DNA of 64,000 bases from Streptomyces dioscori (GTDB lineage: Bacteria; Actinomycetota; Actinomycetes; Streptomycetales; Streptomycetaceae). The notes under the pieces were generated by a model. That model did no database searches, was not told the DNA's origin, and saw nothing but the letters and a program-made list of their open reading frames with translations. Shown piece after piece: positions 1 through 8,747 of the stretch. Numbering within the stretch: position 1 is the stretch's first letter; every line of letters begins with the position of its first letter. Both the position numbers and the translations under genes were made by a program. Location: NCBI RefSeq assembly GCF_003024195.1, contig NZ_KZ679040.1, positions 186,001 to 250,000 on the forward strand, written 5' to 3'.

Positions 1-39
1 TCCTCGGGCGCGTCGGGCGGTTCCCGCCCCGTGAACGCG

Positions 40-77
40 GAATTCCCCGGACCGCCCGCAGGCGGTCCGGGGAATTC
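40..77 (-). terminator. Rho-independent terminator of nagE2
   Basis: A perfect 17-bp inverted repeat (40-56 with 61-77) encloses a 4-nt loop and lies 26 bp past the stop codon of the PTS gene that ends at 103 on the minus strand. Its size and position fit an intrinsic terminator. Streptomyces terminators often lack a long U-tract, as here. Confidence 0.8.
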
Positions 78-102
78 CTTCAGGTCGAGGAGGAGCCCGG
101 GG

Positions 103-1365
<1,263 letters not shown>

Positions 1366-1480
1366 AACTTCCTCCTGGGTGTCCCCCCGGCCGCGTCAGG
1401 CCGGGGGAGGGCAAAGCGCCGCCTGCGGACAGGGAAAAGGGAGACGGCAGCGTCTTCGGGGGGAACGCGGTCGATGACCA

Positions 1481-1513
1481 CGTGGTCTACACCACTCAGT
1501 GGTGTAGACCTGT
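1481..1513 (-). promoter_or_regulatory. Double dre (DasR operator) upstream of nagE2
   Basis: Two 16-bp boxes, CGTGGTCTACACCACT (1481-1496) and AGTGGTGTAGACCTGT (1498-1513), match the DasR consensus ACTGGTCTAGACCACT at about 13 and 12 positions. Together they form a perfect 13-bp inverted repeat (1484-1496 with 1498-1510) around a single base. DasR is the GntR-family regulator of GlcNAc metabolism in Streptomyces. Assignment is by consensus match and target gene. Confidence 0.85.
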
Positions 1514-1621
1514 TGTAGCACGGTGAAGGTGAGATAAGGAACCCGCCGCTTTTGTGGCCCCGGCCATAGCGGGAGGGTCGGCTCATATCGTTATGAACGC
1601 GGCCCGGGAACGCGCCGAAAG

Positions 1622-1646
1622 GCCCCCGGACCGGTCGTCCGGGGGC
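1622..1646 (-). terminator. Terminator of nagE1
   Basis: A 10-bp GC-rich stem (1622-1631 with 1637-1646) with a 5-nt loop, followed on the minus strand by CCTTTC, lies about 40 bp past the nagE1 stop. It separates nagE1 transcription from the nagE2 promoter. Confidence 0.75.
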
Positions 1647-1687
1647 TCTTCCTGAGGTACGGGAGGTGCGGGCTCATCGCCCGCGCG

Positions 1688-2974
1688 CTACGCCTTCGTC
1701 ACGTCCTCGACCTCGTCCTCCGGCTCCCGCCCCGGCGTCCGCAGATCGAACTTCGTGATCGCGAAACGGAAGACCACGTAGTAGACGACCGCGAAACACA
1801 GCCCGATCGGGATGATCGCCCAGGGTCTCGTGGCGAGGTTCCAGTTGATGACGTAGTCGATCAGACCGGCCGAGAAACTGAAGCCGTCATGCACCCCGAG
1901 CCCCCACGTCACCGCCATGGAGACACCGGTGAGCACCGCGTGGATCACGTACAGCAGCGGTGCGATGAACACGAACGAGTACTCGATCGGTTCCGTGATG
2001 CCCGTGACGAACGAGGTCAGCGCGATCGACAGCATCAGGCCGCCGATCTCCTTGCGGCGGTGCGGTTTCGCGCAGTGCGTCATGGCCAGGCACGCGGCCG
2101 GCAGCGCGAACATCATGATGGGGAAGAACCCGGACGTGAACTGCCCGGCATCCGGATCGCCCGCCAGGAACATGTTGATGTCACCGTGCACGACCGACCC
2201 GTCCGGCTTGGTGAAGCTGCCGAACTGGAACCAGATGGGCACGTTCAGGAACTGGTGCAGCCCGATCACCAGCAGCGCGCGGTTGGCGATACCGAAGACG
2301 CCCGCACCCCACGCGCCCAGACTCACCAGCCAGTCGCTGAAGTCCTCCAGGCCCCGGCCGATCGGCGGCCACACCCACAGGCACAGCGCGGCGAACGCGA
2401 TCGCCACGAACGCCATGATGATCGGCACCAGTCGGCGGCCGTTGAAGAAGCCCAGCCAGTCGACGAGCCTCGTGCGGTGGTAGCGCTGCCAGAAGTAGGC
2501 CGCCATCAGCCCGATGGCGATACCGCCGAACACACCCGGGTTCTGGTAGGTGAAGACCGCCACCGTGCCGTCCTGCGCCTGGCAGCCCGCCGCCACCACC
2601 TTCGCCTGGTCCGCGCAGTCCTCCGGGAACTGCCGCAGCACGCTGTAGTAGACGAGGAAACCGGCCGTGGCCGCCAAAGCCGTCGAACCGTCCGCCTTCT
2701 TCGCCATCCCGATGGCCACACCGACGCAGAACAGCAGCGGCAGACCGAGCGAACCGTCGAGCAGCGCACCGCCCGCGCCCGCCATCACCTTCGAGACGTT
2801 CGTCCAGCCCAGACCGTCGGCCCCGAACACGTCCGGCTGCCCCAGCCGGTTGAGGATGCCCGCCGCCGGCAGTACCGCGATGGGCAGTTGAAGGCTGCGG
2901 CCCATCTTCTGCAGCCCCTGGAACAGATCGCTCCACCGGGAGCGCGCGGTCACGGCCGCGCTGTCGGCACTCAT
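1688..2974 (-). CDS. nagE1: PTS transporter subunit EIIC, NagE1-type permease
   Basis: 428-aa EIIC permease, paralogue of NagE2. Seen: the LQLPIAVLPAAGIL entry helix, about ten membrane segments, and a GITEPIEYSF motif carrying the sugar-binding Glu. A Cys-containing loop near residues 117-133 is absent from the neighbour. It is transcribed divergently from the EIIB gene at 3172; the 197-bp gap between them holds one near-perfect dre box that could control both. It has its own terminator at 1622-1646. The substrate is inferred from synteny with the S. coelicolor nag PTS locus; the nagE1/nagE2 split is by position only. Confidence 0.88.
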   Translation of the reverse strand: MSADSAAVTARSRWSDLFQGLQKMGRSLQLPIAVLPAAGILNRLGQPDVFGADGLGWTNVSKVMAGAGGALLDGSLGLPLLFCVGVAIGMAKKADGSTALAATAGFLVYYSVLRQFPEDCADQAKVVAAGCQAQDGTVAVFTYQNPGVFGGIAIGLMAAYFWQRYHRTRLVDWLGFFNGRRLVPIIMAFVAIAFAALCLWVWPPIGRGLEDFSDWLVSLGAWGAGVFGIANRALLVIGLHQFLNVPIWFQFGSFTKPDGSVVHGDINMFLAGDPDAGQFTSGFFPIMMFALPAACLAMTHCAKPHRRKEIGGLMLSIALTSFVTGITEPIEYSFVFIAPLLYVIHAVLTGVSMAVTWGLGVHDGFSFSAGLIDYVINWNLATRPWAIIPIGLCFAVVYYVVFRFAITKFDLRTPGREPEDEVEDVTKA

Positions 2975-3013
2975 GGGTGTCCTCCTGCGTCCCAGGTTTG
3001 GTGGCCGCCGAAA

Positions 3014-3029
3014 ACTGGTGTAGACCAGT
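3014..3029. promoter_or_regulatory. dre (DasR operator) between nagE1 and nagF
   Basis: ACTGGTGTAGACCAGT is an almost perfect palindrome and differs from the DasR consensus ACTGGTCTAGACCACT at two positions. It lies 40 bp from the nagE1 start and 143 bp from nagF, placed to serve both divergent promoters. Confidence 0.88.
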
Positions 3030-3125
3030 CAGCGAACGATGTGCGAACGGTCCTCGCTGTCGTGATCGCCATCATTCGGCAGAGGCGACGTGGCCGCTCG
3101 CGAAGATGGGCCAACTGTGGGTTAC

Positions 3126-3150
3126 TGCGACAAAGCGCTGCGACAAAGCG
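3126..3150 (+). repeat. Tandem TGCGACAAAGCG pair in the nagF leader
   Basis: Two identical 12-mers, at 3126-3137 and 3139-3150, have a 13-bp period and sit just upstream of the nagF ribosome binding site. They could be a protein-binding or post-transcriptional element. No known motif is recognised. Confidence 0.5.
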
Positions 3151-3171
3151 GTTCGGATCAGGGAGAAGGAC

Positions 3172-3405
3172 ATGGCCAGCAAGGCTGAGAAGATCGTCGC
3201 CGGGCTCGGTGGCATCGACAACATCGAAGAGGTCGAGGGCTGCATCACCCGGCTGCGCACCGAGGTCGTCGACCCGAGCAAGGTCGACGAGGCCGCCCTG
3301 AAGGCCGCGGGCGCCCACGGCGTCGTCAAGATGGGCACCGCGATCCAGGTCGTCATCGGCACCGACGCCGACCCGATCGCCGCCGACATCGAAGACATGA
3401 TGTAA
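3172..3405 (+). CDS. nagF: PTS EIIB component, GlcNAc-specific
   Basis: 77-aa stand-alone EIIB domain. It takes phosphate from the EIIA-type protein (encoded elsewhere) onto Cys24 in the EVEGCITRLR motif and passes it to GlcNAc bound in NagE1/NagE2. The start at 3172 is chosen because of a strong GGGAGAAGGA ribosome binding site and because family alignment begins at MASKAEKIVA; in-frame codons upstream to 2977 run through the dre-containing promoter. In most bacteria EIIB is fused to EIIC. The split arrangement, with one EIIB apparently serving two permeases, is typical of Streptomyces. Confidence 0.93.
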   Translation: MASKAEKIVAGLGGIDNIEEVEGCITRLRTEVVDPSKVDEAALKAAGAHGVVKMGTAIQVVIGTDADPIAADIEDMM

Positions 3406-3498
3406 CTGCCGGATGTGACCGCCGGGACGGATGTCGAGATCTCACCCGGCCGAGGGGCCGCTTCCGTAGACCGGGGCGGCCCCTCACCCGTATACGAC

Positions 3499-3504
3499 TA
3501 GGCT
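3499..3504 (+). promoter_or_regulatory. -10 box of a leaderless promoter for rph
   Basis: TAGGCT ends 7 nt before the rph ATG, the spacing of a leaderless actinobacterial promoter (TANNNT). No ribosome binding site precedes the ATG, and no clear -35 is seen. Confidence 0.6.
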
Positions 3505-3511
3505 CTTCGCC

Positions 3512-4249
3512 ATGTCTCGCATCGACGGCCGCACGCCCGAACAGCTCCGCCCGATCACCATCGAACGCGGCTGGAGCAAGCACGCCGAGGGCTCCGTCCT
3601 CGTCTCCTTCGGCGACACGAAGGTCTTCTGCACCGCCTCCGTCACCGAAGGCGTCCCGCGCTGGCGCAAGGGCAGCGGCGAAGGCTGGGTGACCGCCGAG
3701 TACTCCATGCTTCCCCGCGCCACCAACTCCCGCGGCGACCGCGAGTCCGTCCGCGGCAAGATCGGCGGCCGCACCCACGAGATCAGCCGGCTCATCGGCC
3801 GCTCCCTGCGCGCGGTCATCGACTACAAGGCACTCGGCGAGAACACCATCGTCCTGGACTGCGACGTCCTCCAGGCCGACGGAGGCACCCGCACCGCCGC
3901 CATCACCGGCGCGTACGTCGCCCTCGCGGACGCCGTCACCTGGGCCCAGGGCAAGAAGCTCATCAAGGCCAACCGGCAGCCCCTCACCGGAACCGTCAGC
4001 GCCGTCTCCGTCGGCATCGTCGGCGGCATCCCCCTCCTCGACCTCTGCTACGAGGAGGACGTCCGCGCCGACACCGACATGAACGTCGTCTGCACCGGCG
4101 ACGGCCGCTTCGTCGAGGTCCAAGGCACCGCCGAGGCCGAGCCGTTCGACCGCGACGAGCTCAACTCCCTCCTCGATCTGGCCGTCCTGGGCTGCACGGA
4201 ACTCGCTGTCGCCCAGCGCACGGCCCTTGATACGGTCCTCGAAAGGTAA
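3512..4249 (+). CDS. rph: Ribonuclease PH
   Basis: 245-aa phosphorolytic 3'-5' exoribonuclease that trims tRNA 3' ends and works on structured RNA as a hexamer of RNase PH-fold subunits. Seen: the N-terminal RPITIERG start of the family, the [18 protein letters not shown] stretch with the conserved arginines of the phosphate site (residues about 88-105), [18 protein letters not shown], and a C-terminal EVQGTAE segment. Length is normal for the family. The start is supported by a TAGGCT -10 box 7 nt upstream, suggesting a leaderless message. It is followed at some distance by a lipoprotein gene and rdgB, as in other streptomycetes. Confidence 0.97.
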   Translation: MSRIDGRTPEQLRPITIERGWSKHAEGSVLVSFGDTKVFCTASVTEGVPRWRKGSGEGWVTAEYSMLPRATNSRGDRESVRGKIGGRTHEISRLIGRSLRAVIDYKALGENTIVLDCDVLQADGGTRTAAITGAYVALADAVTWAQGKKLIKANRQPLTGTVSAVSVGIVGGIPLLDLCYEEDVRADTDMNVVCTGDGRFVEVQGTAEAEPFDRDELNSLLDLAVLGCTELAVAQRTALDTVLER

Positions 4250-4417
4250 AGGGCGTCCCAAGAAGGCCGCAGGTCACGGGCAACCACGGCACCGGCGGTC
4301 GCGTCCTCACAGGTACGGGCGAACGGCTCACCACCGTCTCGCCCGGCCAGTACCAAACGGGGGCCCTGAGGCCTACGAAACGGGGCCCTCGGGGGCCTGA
4401 CACGGGAGGACCGTTCC

Positions 4418-4822
4418 ATGGCCGCGAGCCGCCGCCGACCACGCCGTATCACCGCCGTCGCCGCAGCAGTGGCAGCCGTCGCGCTGACGGCCGGGCTCAC
4501 CACCGGCTGCGACGCCGTCAACAAGGCACTCGACTGCGTCCAGACCGCCGACACGATCGCCGACAGCGTCACCGACCTCCAGCAGGCCGTGGAGAACGCC
4601 GCCGACGACCCGACGCAGGCCGACGAGGCACTCGACTCGATCGACAAGAACCTCGACACCATCGGCGACAAGACCGACGACACCGACATCAACAAGGCCG
4701 TGGACGACCTCCAGAAGGCGGTCGGCAACGTCCGCGACTCCATCAACGACGGCGACGCGACCCCGGACATCAGCCCCGTCACCGACGCGGCGGGCGAGCT
4801 CACCAAGGTCTGCACCCCGTAA
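4418..4822 (+). CDS. Small secreted lipoprotein, helical
   Basis: 134-aa predicted lipoprotein of unknown function. Seen: an Arg-rich n-region, a hydrophobic stretch (AVAAAVAAVALTAGL) and the lipobox LTTGC, so Cys31 or so would be lipidated. The mature part is a low-complexity acidic helix with heptad-like Asp/Leu spacing (ADTIADSVTDLQQAVENAADD and similar units) and ends in a second Cys. A good ribosome binding site (GGGAGGA) precedes the ATG. It lies between rph and rdgB, a position kept in related genomes. Function is not recognised; a coiled-coil cell-surface protein is the most that can be said. Confidence 0.8.
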   Translation: MAASRRRPRRITAVAAAVAAVALTAGLTTGCDAVNKALDCVQTADTIADSVTDLQQAVENAADDPTQADEALDSIDKNLDTIGDKTDDTDINKAVDDLQKAVGNVRDSINDGDATPDISPVTDAAGELTKVCTP

Positions 4823-4890
4823 CGACACCGGCCGGCCCCGCGGGCGGCGAACGATCACGGGCGGCACGCGAACGCAAGCGTCCACCTGGC

Positions 4891-4896
4891 TAGGGT
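4891..4896 (+). promoter_or_regulatory. -10 box of a near-leaderless rdgB promoter
   Basis: TAGGGT ends 7 nt before the ATG at 4904. The in-frame GTG at 4895 would lie inside this box, which argues for 4904 as the start. Confidence 0.5.
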
Positions 4897-4903
4897 GAGC
4901 ACC

Positions 4904-5506
4904 ATGACCCGCCTGATCCTCGCCACCCGCAACCCCGGAAAGATCACCGAGCTGAGGGCGATCCTCGCCGCGGCAGATCTGTCCCACGAACTCGTCGGCG
5001 CGGATGCCTACCCGGACATCCCCGACGTCAAGGAAACCGGCGTCACCTTCGCCGAGAACGCGCTGCTCAAGGCCCACGCCCTCGCCCGGGCCACCGGACT
5101 CCCGGCCGTCGCCGACGACTCCGGCCTGTGCGTCGACGTACTCGGCGGCGCCCCCGGCATCTTCTCCGCCCGCTGGTCCGGCACCCATGGCGACGACCGC
5201 GCCAACCTCGACCTCCTCCTCGCCCAGCTCGGCGACATCGCCGACGGACACCGGGCCGCCCACTTCGCCTGCGCCGCCGCCCTCGCCCTGCCCGACGGCA
5301 CCGAGCGCGTGGTCGAGGGCCGGCTGCGGGGCACCTTGCGCCACGCCCCCTCCGGCACCCACGGCTTCGGCTACGACCCGATCCTCCAGCCCGACGGCGA
5401 CACCCGCACCTGCGCGGAACTGACCCCGGACGAGAAGAACGCGATCAGCCATCGAGGCAAGGCGTTCCGAGACCTCGTACCGATCGTGAAGGAACTGCTG
5501 GGCTGA
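4904..5506 (+). CDS. rdgB: RdgB/HAM1 non-canonical purine NTP pyrophosphatase
   Basis: 200-aa dITP/XTP pyrophosphatase that removes deaminated purine nucleotides from the pool. Seen: the N-terminal TRNPGK nucleotide-binding motif, the catalytic ADDSGLCVD segment (residues about 67-75), SARWSG, HGFGYDPIL (about 151-159) and the C-terminal ISHRGKAF signature. Start 4904 (MTRLILATRN) matches the family N-terminus. The stop is one base from the convergent stop of the secreted-protein gene at 5508, so the two transcripts must overlap. Confidence 0.97.
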   Translation: MTRLILATRNPGKITELRAILAAADLSHELVGADAYPDIPDVKETGVTFAENALLKAHALARATGLPAVADDSGLCVDVLGGAPGIFSARWSGTHGDDRANLDLLLAQLGDIADGHRAAHFACAAALALPDGTERVVEGRLRGTLRHAPSGTHGFGYDPILQPDGDTRTCAELTPDEKNAISHRGKAFRDLVPIVKELLG

Positions 5507-5507
5507 G

Positions 5508-6242
5508 CTACACCTCCCCGTACGAGCGCATCGTCACCCGGGCGGCCAGGTCGATGCCGTTCGCGCCCGCCGGTGACGGGAGGCGCAGTGCCTTGTCGAG
5601 CACGGGTCCCAGTGGGCCGCAGCCCGAGGTCCCCGGCACGGCGAAGCGGTTGTCGGCCACTCCGAAGGTGACGACCAGCGGGTCCGGCGTGACGACCTTC
5701 GGCGGATCCGTCTCGATGAGCACCAGATGGACCGGGTCCGCCCCGCCGCCTATGGAGCAGCCGGGCGGCACCCCGGGTCCGGATATCCGGAACGTCAGAT
5801 CCAGCTCGCCGCGCCGCTCGTCGTTCGACTGGAAGTCGGAGTACCCGCCGTACCGGGGCGTGATCGACAGCGGCGTACCCCCGACGCGCAGGGGAGTGGC
5901 GGCCATCGCGCCGAACACCTGACGGAACTCGCCGTCCACCGTGCCCTCCGCGAACGTGATCGCGAGCGGCCGGTCGGCCGGCACCTCGACATCGACCCGG
6001 CCGAGCGTGAGATGCCCGGCGGCCGTCATCGCCTCGCAGCGCCATTTCGCCGGATCGGCACCCGGGGGCAACTCGGAGAGGGCGGGACAGTCCTGAAAGC
6101 CACGATCTCGCGTGCCGAGGTCATGGCCGGGGCCGGAGCGTGCGCCGGGCCCGGCATGAGCGGGCGCCACCGCCGCCGCGCTCATGCCTGCGGCGAGGGC
6201 CACGGCGGACAACGCCATCGCGACACGTCGGACTCGAAACAT
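5508..6242 (-). CDS. Secreted protein of unknown function
   Basis: 244-aa exported protein. Seen: a Sec signal peptide (positively charged MFRVRRVAM start, hydrophobic core, cleavage after APAHA near residue 30), then a mature domain rich in beta-strand-like segments with three Cys (in the QDCP, WRCEA and PPGCSI regions) and a fourth in SGCGPLG, which could form two disulfides. No catalytic motif is recognised. It is transcribed divergently from the ArsR-type regulator at 6401, with a 158-bp spacer holding a phased CTGCA repeat array, so it is a likely regulatory target of that protein. Function unknown. Confidence 0.75.
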   Translation of the reverse strand: MFRVRRVAMALSAVALAAGMSAAAVAPAHAGPGARSGPGHDLGTRDRGFQDCPALSELPPGADPAKWRCEAMTAAGHLTLGRVDVEVPADRPLAITFAEGTVDGEFRQVFGAMAATPLRVGGTPLSITPRYGGYSDFQSNDERRGELDLTFRISGPGVPPGCSIGGGADPVHLVLIETDPPKVVTPDPLVVTFGVADNRFAVPGTSGCGPLGPVLDKALRLPSPAGANGIDLAARVTMRSYGEV

Positions 6243-6306
6243 GAAAACCCCCAGGTGAGCGTTCGGATGAGCGGGAGGCTGCCGCCCCGCCGCGCTTCCT
6301 CAAGGA

Positions 6307-6367
6307 TTGCAGCCGTTCCTCTGCAATGGAAGGTCTGCAGAGAAAATTCTGCAGTAATATCTCTGCA
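6307..6367. promoter_or_regulatory. Phased (T/C)TGCA operator array
   Basis: The pentamer (T/C)TGCA occurs at 6307 (TTGCA), 6321, 6335, 6349 and 6363 (CTGCA), exactly 14 bp apart each time. The last three sit inside palindromic CTGCAG, extended to CTCTGCAGAG at 6361. The array occupies the spacer between the secreted-protein gene and the ArsR-type gene and overlaps the expected -35 of the latter. This fits cooperative binding of the adjacent winged-helix regulator; the binding protein is an inference. Confidence 0.65.
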
Positions 6368-6388
6368 GAGATTCGGCTGTCCGGGCGG

Positions 6389-6394
6389 TAGGCT
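6389..6394 (+). promoter_or_regulatory. -10 box of the leaderless ArsR-type gene
   Basis: TAGGCT ends 6 nt before the ATG at 6401, with no ribosome binding site between. The expected -35 region falls on the last CTGCA repeat, consistent with autorepression. Confidence 0.55.
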
Positions 6395-6400
6395 GCCCCC

Positions 6401-7000
6401 ATGAGCGACGAAGGTGAGTCACAGCCCGCGCACGCGACGTCGGAGCCGGGTGGTGAGCGCCGTACCGTCAGCGACCCCGCGGCCCTCAAAGCGCTCGCCC
6501 ACCCGCTGCGGCTGAAGATCCTCCGCCACCTCGCCGTCTCGGGCCCGGCGACCTCCACGACCCTCGCCGCCGCGCTCGGGGAGAACACCGGGACGCTCAG
6601 CTACCACCTGCGCCGGCTGGAGAGCGGCGGCTTCATCGAGGACGTACCGGAACGGCCCAACAGCCGTGAGCGCTGGTGGCGGGCGGTGCGCGGCCTCGAC
6701 GTACGCAGGCCGGCGCAGGACGAGATGACCGACGGCGAGCAGGCGGTCGCGGGAGCCCTGGACCGCCTGCGGCTGGACGAGGACATCGAGCTGGCCCGCC
6801 GGTTCACGGAGGGGCAGGGGGAGTCGGAGGGCTGGATGCGCGGCTCCCGCAGTCTCAGTCACCTCACCAAGGACGAGGTGACCGCGTTCCACGACGCCTA
6901 CCTGGACCTGCTGACCCGCTTCGCCCGGGGCCCGGAGGATGCCCCGCCGGACGCGAGGCCGGTGCTGCTGCGATGGTTCGCGCTGCCGGCGGAGCGGTAG
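6401..7000 (+). CDS. ArsR-type winged-helix transcriptional regulator
   Basis: 199-aa regulator. Seen: an N-terminal winged HTH (residues about 28-95) with the family phrases LAHPLRLKILRHL, TSTTLAAALGENTGTLSYHLRRLE (recognition helix) and the wing RWWRAV. The C-terminal half (about 110-199) is helical, without the metal-binding Cys of classical ArsR proteins, so the effector is probably not a metal. It resembles the DUF5937/HTH_20-type regulators common in Streptomyces. The divergent secreted protein and the phased operator array between them suggest it controls its own and the neighbour's expression. A bidirectional terminator follows. Confidence 0.85.
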   Translation: MSDEGESQPAHATSEPGGERRTVSDPAALKALAHPLRLKILRHLAVSGPATSTTLAAALGENTGTLSYHLRRLESGGFIEDVPERPNSRERWWRAVRGLDVRRPAQDEMTDGEQAVAGALDRLRLDEDIELARRFTEGQGESEGWMRGSRSLSHLTKDEVTAFHDAYLDLLTRFARGPEDAPPDARPVLLRWFALPAER

Positions 7001-7034
7001 CGCGAAGTGGTGGGTGCCACGCTTGGCGCAGAAC

Positions 7035-7072
7035 AACGGCCTGTGAACCGAACCTTCGGTTCACAGGCCGTT
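7035..7072. terminator. Bidirectional terminator between arsR-type gene and tRNA-Leu
   Basis: A perfect 18-bp inverted repeat (7035-7052 with 7055-7072), with A's and T's at the two ends, lies between the regulator's stop and the 3' end of the convergent tRNA. It can serve both. Confidence 0.8.
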
Positions 7073-7077
7073 TGCCG

Positions 7078-7162
7078 TGCGGCGGAAGGGATTCGAACCC
7101 TCAAGCCGTTTCACGGGCCACAGATCCTAAGTCTGCTGCGTCAACCGTTGCGCCACCGCCGC
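7078..7162 (-). tRNA. tRNA-Leu (anticodon UAG)
   Basis: An 85-nt class II tRNA on the minus strand. Seen: acceptor stem GCGGCGG (7162-7156) pairing with CCGCCGC (7085-7079), anticodon loop CUUAGGA giving UAG, a long variable arm and a T-loop of GGTTCGAATCC. CCA is not encoded. It decodes CUA, a rare codon in this genome type. No integrated element is seen next to it. Confidence 0.95.
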
Positions 7163-7254
7163 CAGCGCAAGCCATCGTACCGGTCAAGTGGTCGGCGGTC
7201 GGCGGGGGTTTGCGTCATGGGGTCCACGGGGCCACAGGTGCCCGGAACCGGGTG

Positions 7255-7722
7255 TCAGATCTCCAGGTCCTTGATGATCTTGGCGACGTGGCCCGTGGCG
7301 CGGACGTTGTACAGGGCCCGTTCGACCTTGCCCTCCTCGTCCACCACGATCGTGGAGCGGATGACGCCCAGGTAGGTCTTGCCGTAGTTCTTCTTCTCGC
7401 CGAACGCGCCGTACGCGTCCAGGACCGTCTTGTCCGGGTCGGCGACCAGGGTGACCTTCAGGTTCTCCTGCTCGCGGAACTTGGCGAGTTTCTCCGGCTT
7501 GTCGGGGGAGACGCCGATGACGTCGTAGCCGGCGCCCGCGAGCAGGTCCAGGTTGTCGGTGAAGTCGCAGGCCTGCTTGGTGCAGCCTGGAGTGAGCGCG
7601 GACGGGTAGAAGTACACGATGACCTTGCGGCCCTTGTGGTCGGCAAGGGACACCTCGTTGCCGTCGGCGTCGGGCAGGGTGAAGGCGGGGGCGGTGTCGC
7701 CGGGCTGGAGTCGCTCGCTCAT
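7255..7722 (-). CDS. bcp: Thioredoxin-dependent peroxiredoxin, Bcp/PrxQ type
   Basis: 155-aa thiol peroxidase that reduces hydrogen peroxide and organic hydroperoxides. Seen: the thioredoxin-fold core with YFYPSALTPGCTKQACDF, which holds peroxidatic Cys47 and the resolving Cys52 five residues later, the PrxQ pattern. The Pro/Thr/Arg active-site set is completed by an Arg near 120 (GVIRSTIVVD). Start 7722 (MSERLQPGDTAP) is chosen because the family begins there; upstream in-frame codons are not conserved-looking. It is divergent from the DUF3618 gene. Confidence 0.95.
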   Translation of the reverse strand: MSERLQPGDTAPAFTLPDADGNEVSLADHKGRKVIVYFYPSALTPGCTKQACDFTDNLDLLAGAGYDVIGVSPDKPEKLAKFREQENLKVTLVADPDKTVLDAYGAFGEKKNYGKTYLGVIRSTIVVDEEGKVERALYNVRATGHVAKIIKDLEI

Positions 7723-7890
7723 CTCGGTTCGGTCTCCTTGCGAGGTGGTGGATACGGAACCGAGCGTAATGGGGGTGCCGGGCGGTGCGCGGAGGGTGAA
7801 GCTGACAGACTGTCGATCAGGTACAGGGCCGACAGGAACAGGCCATGGACCGGCCACGGGAAGAAACGACCACGATTACGGAGGCAGCGC

Positions 7891-8247
7891 GTGTCGGACA
7901 CGTCGAGCACGCCGGACACCAGGACTCCGGCGCAGATCGAGGCGGACATCAAACGCCGTCGCGAAACCCTCGCCGAGACGCTCGACGAGATCGGTGTGCG
8001 GGTGCACCCGAAGACCATCGTCGGGGATGCCAAGGCCAAGGTGGCGTCCAGCGTCGACCACACCCTCGGACGCGCCTACGTCGGCGTCAACCGCGTCGTC
8101 GACGATGTGAAGGGCCAGTTCGTCACGGAGGACGGAGCACCGCGGCTGGACCGCATCGTGCCCGTGGCCCTCGTGGTGGTCGGCGTCGTCGGACTGCTCA
8201 CCCTGGGCTCCAGGCGCTCCGGACGCCCCAGGCGCCGCAGGCGTTGA
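7891..8247 (+). CDS. DUF3618 membrane protein
   Basis: 118-aa protein. Seen: a DUF3618-type N-terminal helix (PAQIEADIKRRRETLAETLDEI, residues about 13-34), a middle amphipathic region, one transmembrane segment (VPVALVVVGVVGLLTL, about 92-107) and a basic tail of Arg residues, giving N-out or N-in single-pass topology. The GTG start at 7891 has a GGAGGC ribosome binding site. DUF3618 proteins are found beside cell-envelope genes, but their role is unknown. It precedes the GroES-like gene by 65 bp. Confidence 0.85.
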   Translation: MSDTSSTPDTRTPAQIEADIKRRRETLAETLDEIGVRVHPKTIVGDAKAKVASSVDHTLGRAYVGVNRVVDDVKGQFVTEDGAPRLDRIVPVALVVVGVVGLLTLGSRRSGRPRRRRR

Positions 8248-8300
8248 ACGGGGCCGAAGCCTTCCGTACCCCGCCCGCGTACGACTGGCGCGAAGGCAGG

Positions 8301-8306
8301 TAAATT
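8301..8306 (+). promoter_or_regulatory. -10 box of a leaderless promoter for the GroES-like gene
   Basis: TAAATT ends 6 nt before the GTG at 8313, an AT-rich island in GC-rich surroundings. Confidence 0.5.
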
Positions 8307-8312
8307 CGGACC

Positions 8313-8669
8313 GTGAGCGCCAAGAGGACTGAGCCCAGCAGCCAGCACGACAAGCTGCCCATCCGGATGCTGCACGACCGTGTGCTCGTGCGGCAGGACG
8401 CCGCCGAGGGCGAGCGCCGGTCCGGTGGCGGCATCCTGATCCCCGCGACCGCGGCGGTGGGCCGGCGGCTCGCCTGGGCCGAGGTCGTGGCGGTCGGGCA
8501 GAACGTACGGACGGTGGAGCCGGGCGACCGGGTGCTGTACGACCCGGAGGACCGCGCCGAGGTCGAGGTGCGCGGCACCGCGTACGTGCTGATGCGCGAG
8601 CGGGATCTGCACGCCGTCGCCGCGGACCGGTTCGAGGGGTCCGAGGACTCCACCGGCCTGTACCTCTAG
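8313..8669 (+). CDS. Orphan GroES-like co-chaperonin
   Basis: 118-aa protein of the Cpn10/GroES fold. Seen: the family start PIRMLHDRVLVRQD (residues about 17-30), SGGGILIPATA where the mobile GroEL-binding loop lies (about 37-47), VVAVGQNVRTVEPGDRVLY and the C-terminal strand YVLMRERDLHAV. It is longer than classical GroES (about 97-102 aa), with an N-terminal and a C-terminal extension, and no groEL is adjacent. Streptomyces usually keep a separate groES-groEL1 operon, so this is an additional paralogue of unknown client. A strong terminator follows at 8687-8718. Confidence 0.85.
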   Translation: MSAKRTEPSSQHDKLPIRMLHDRVLVRQDAAEGERRSGGGILIPATAAVGRRLAWAEVVAVGQNVRTVEPGDRVLYDPEDRAEVEVRGTAYVLMRERDLHAVAADRFEGSEDSTGLYL

Positions 8670-8686
8670 CTCTCCAGAAACGTCAG

Positions 8687-8718
8687 AAGGGGCTGGTGAC
8701 CATCGTCACCAGCCCCTT
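8687..8718 (+). terminator. Terminator of the GroES-like gene
   Basis: A perfect 14-bp stem (8687-8700 with 8705-8718) with a 4-nt loop lies 18 bp past the stop and about 30 bp before the guanidine-III aptamer. It insulates the riboswitch-controlled gene. Confidence 0.8.
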
Positions 8719-8747
8719 CCGTCTGCTCCTTGCTACCTTGGAAGCAA

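Noticed and set aside
7078..7162. tRNA-Leu as an attachment site for the defence island
   Set aside because: The island starts 24 kb away, no integrase is present, and no repeated tRNA 3' end was noticed near 31 or 55 kb.
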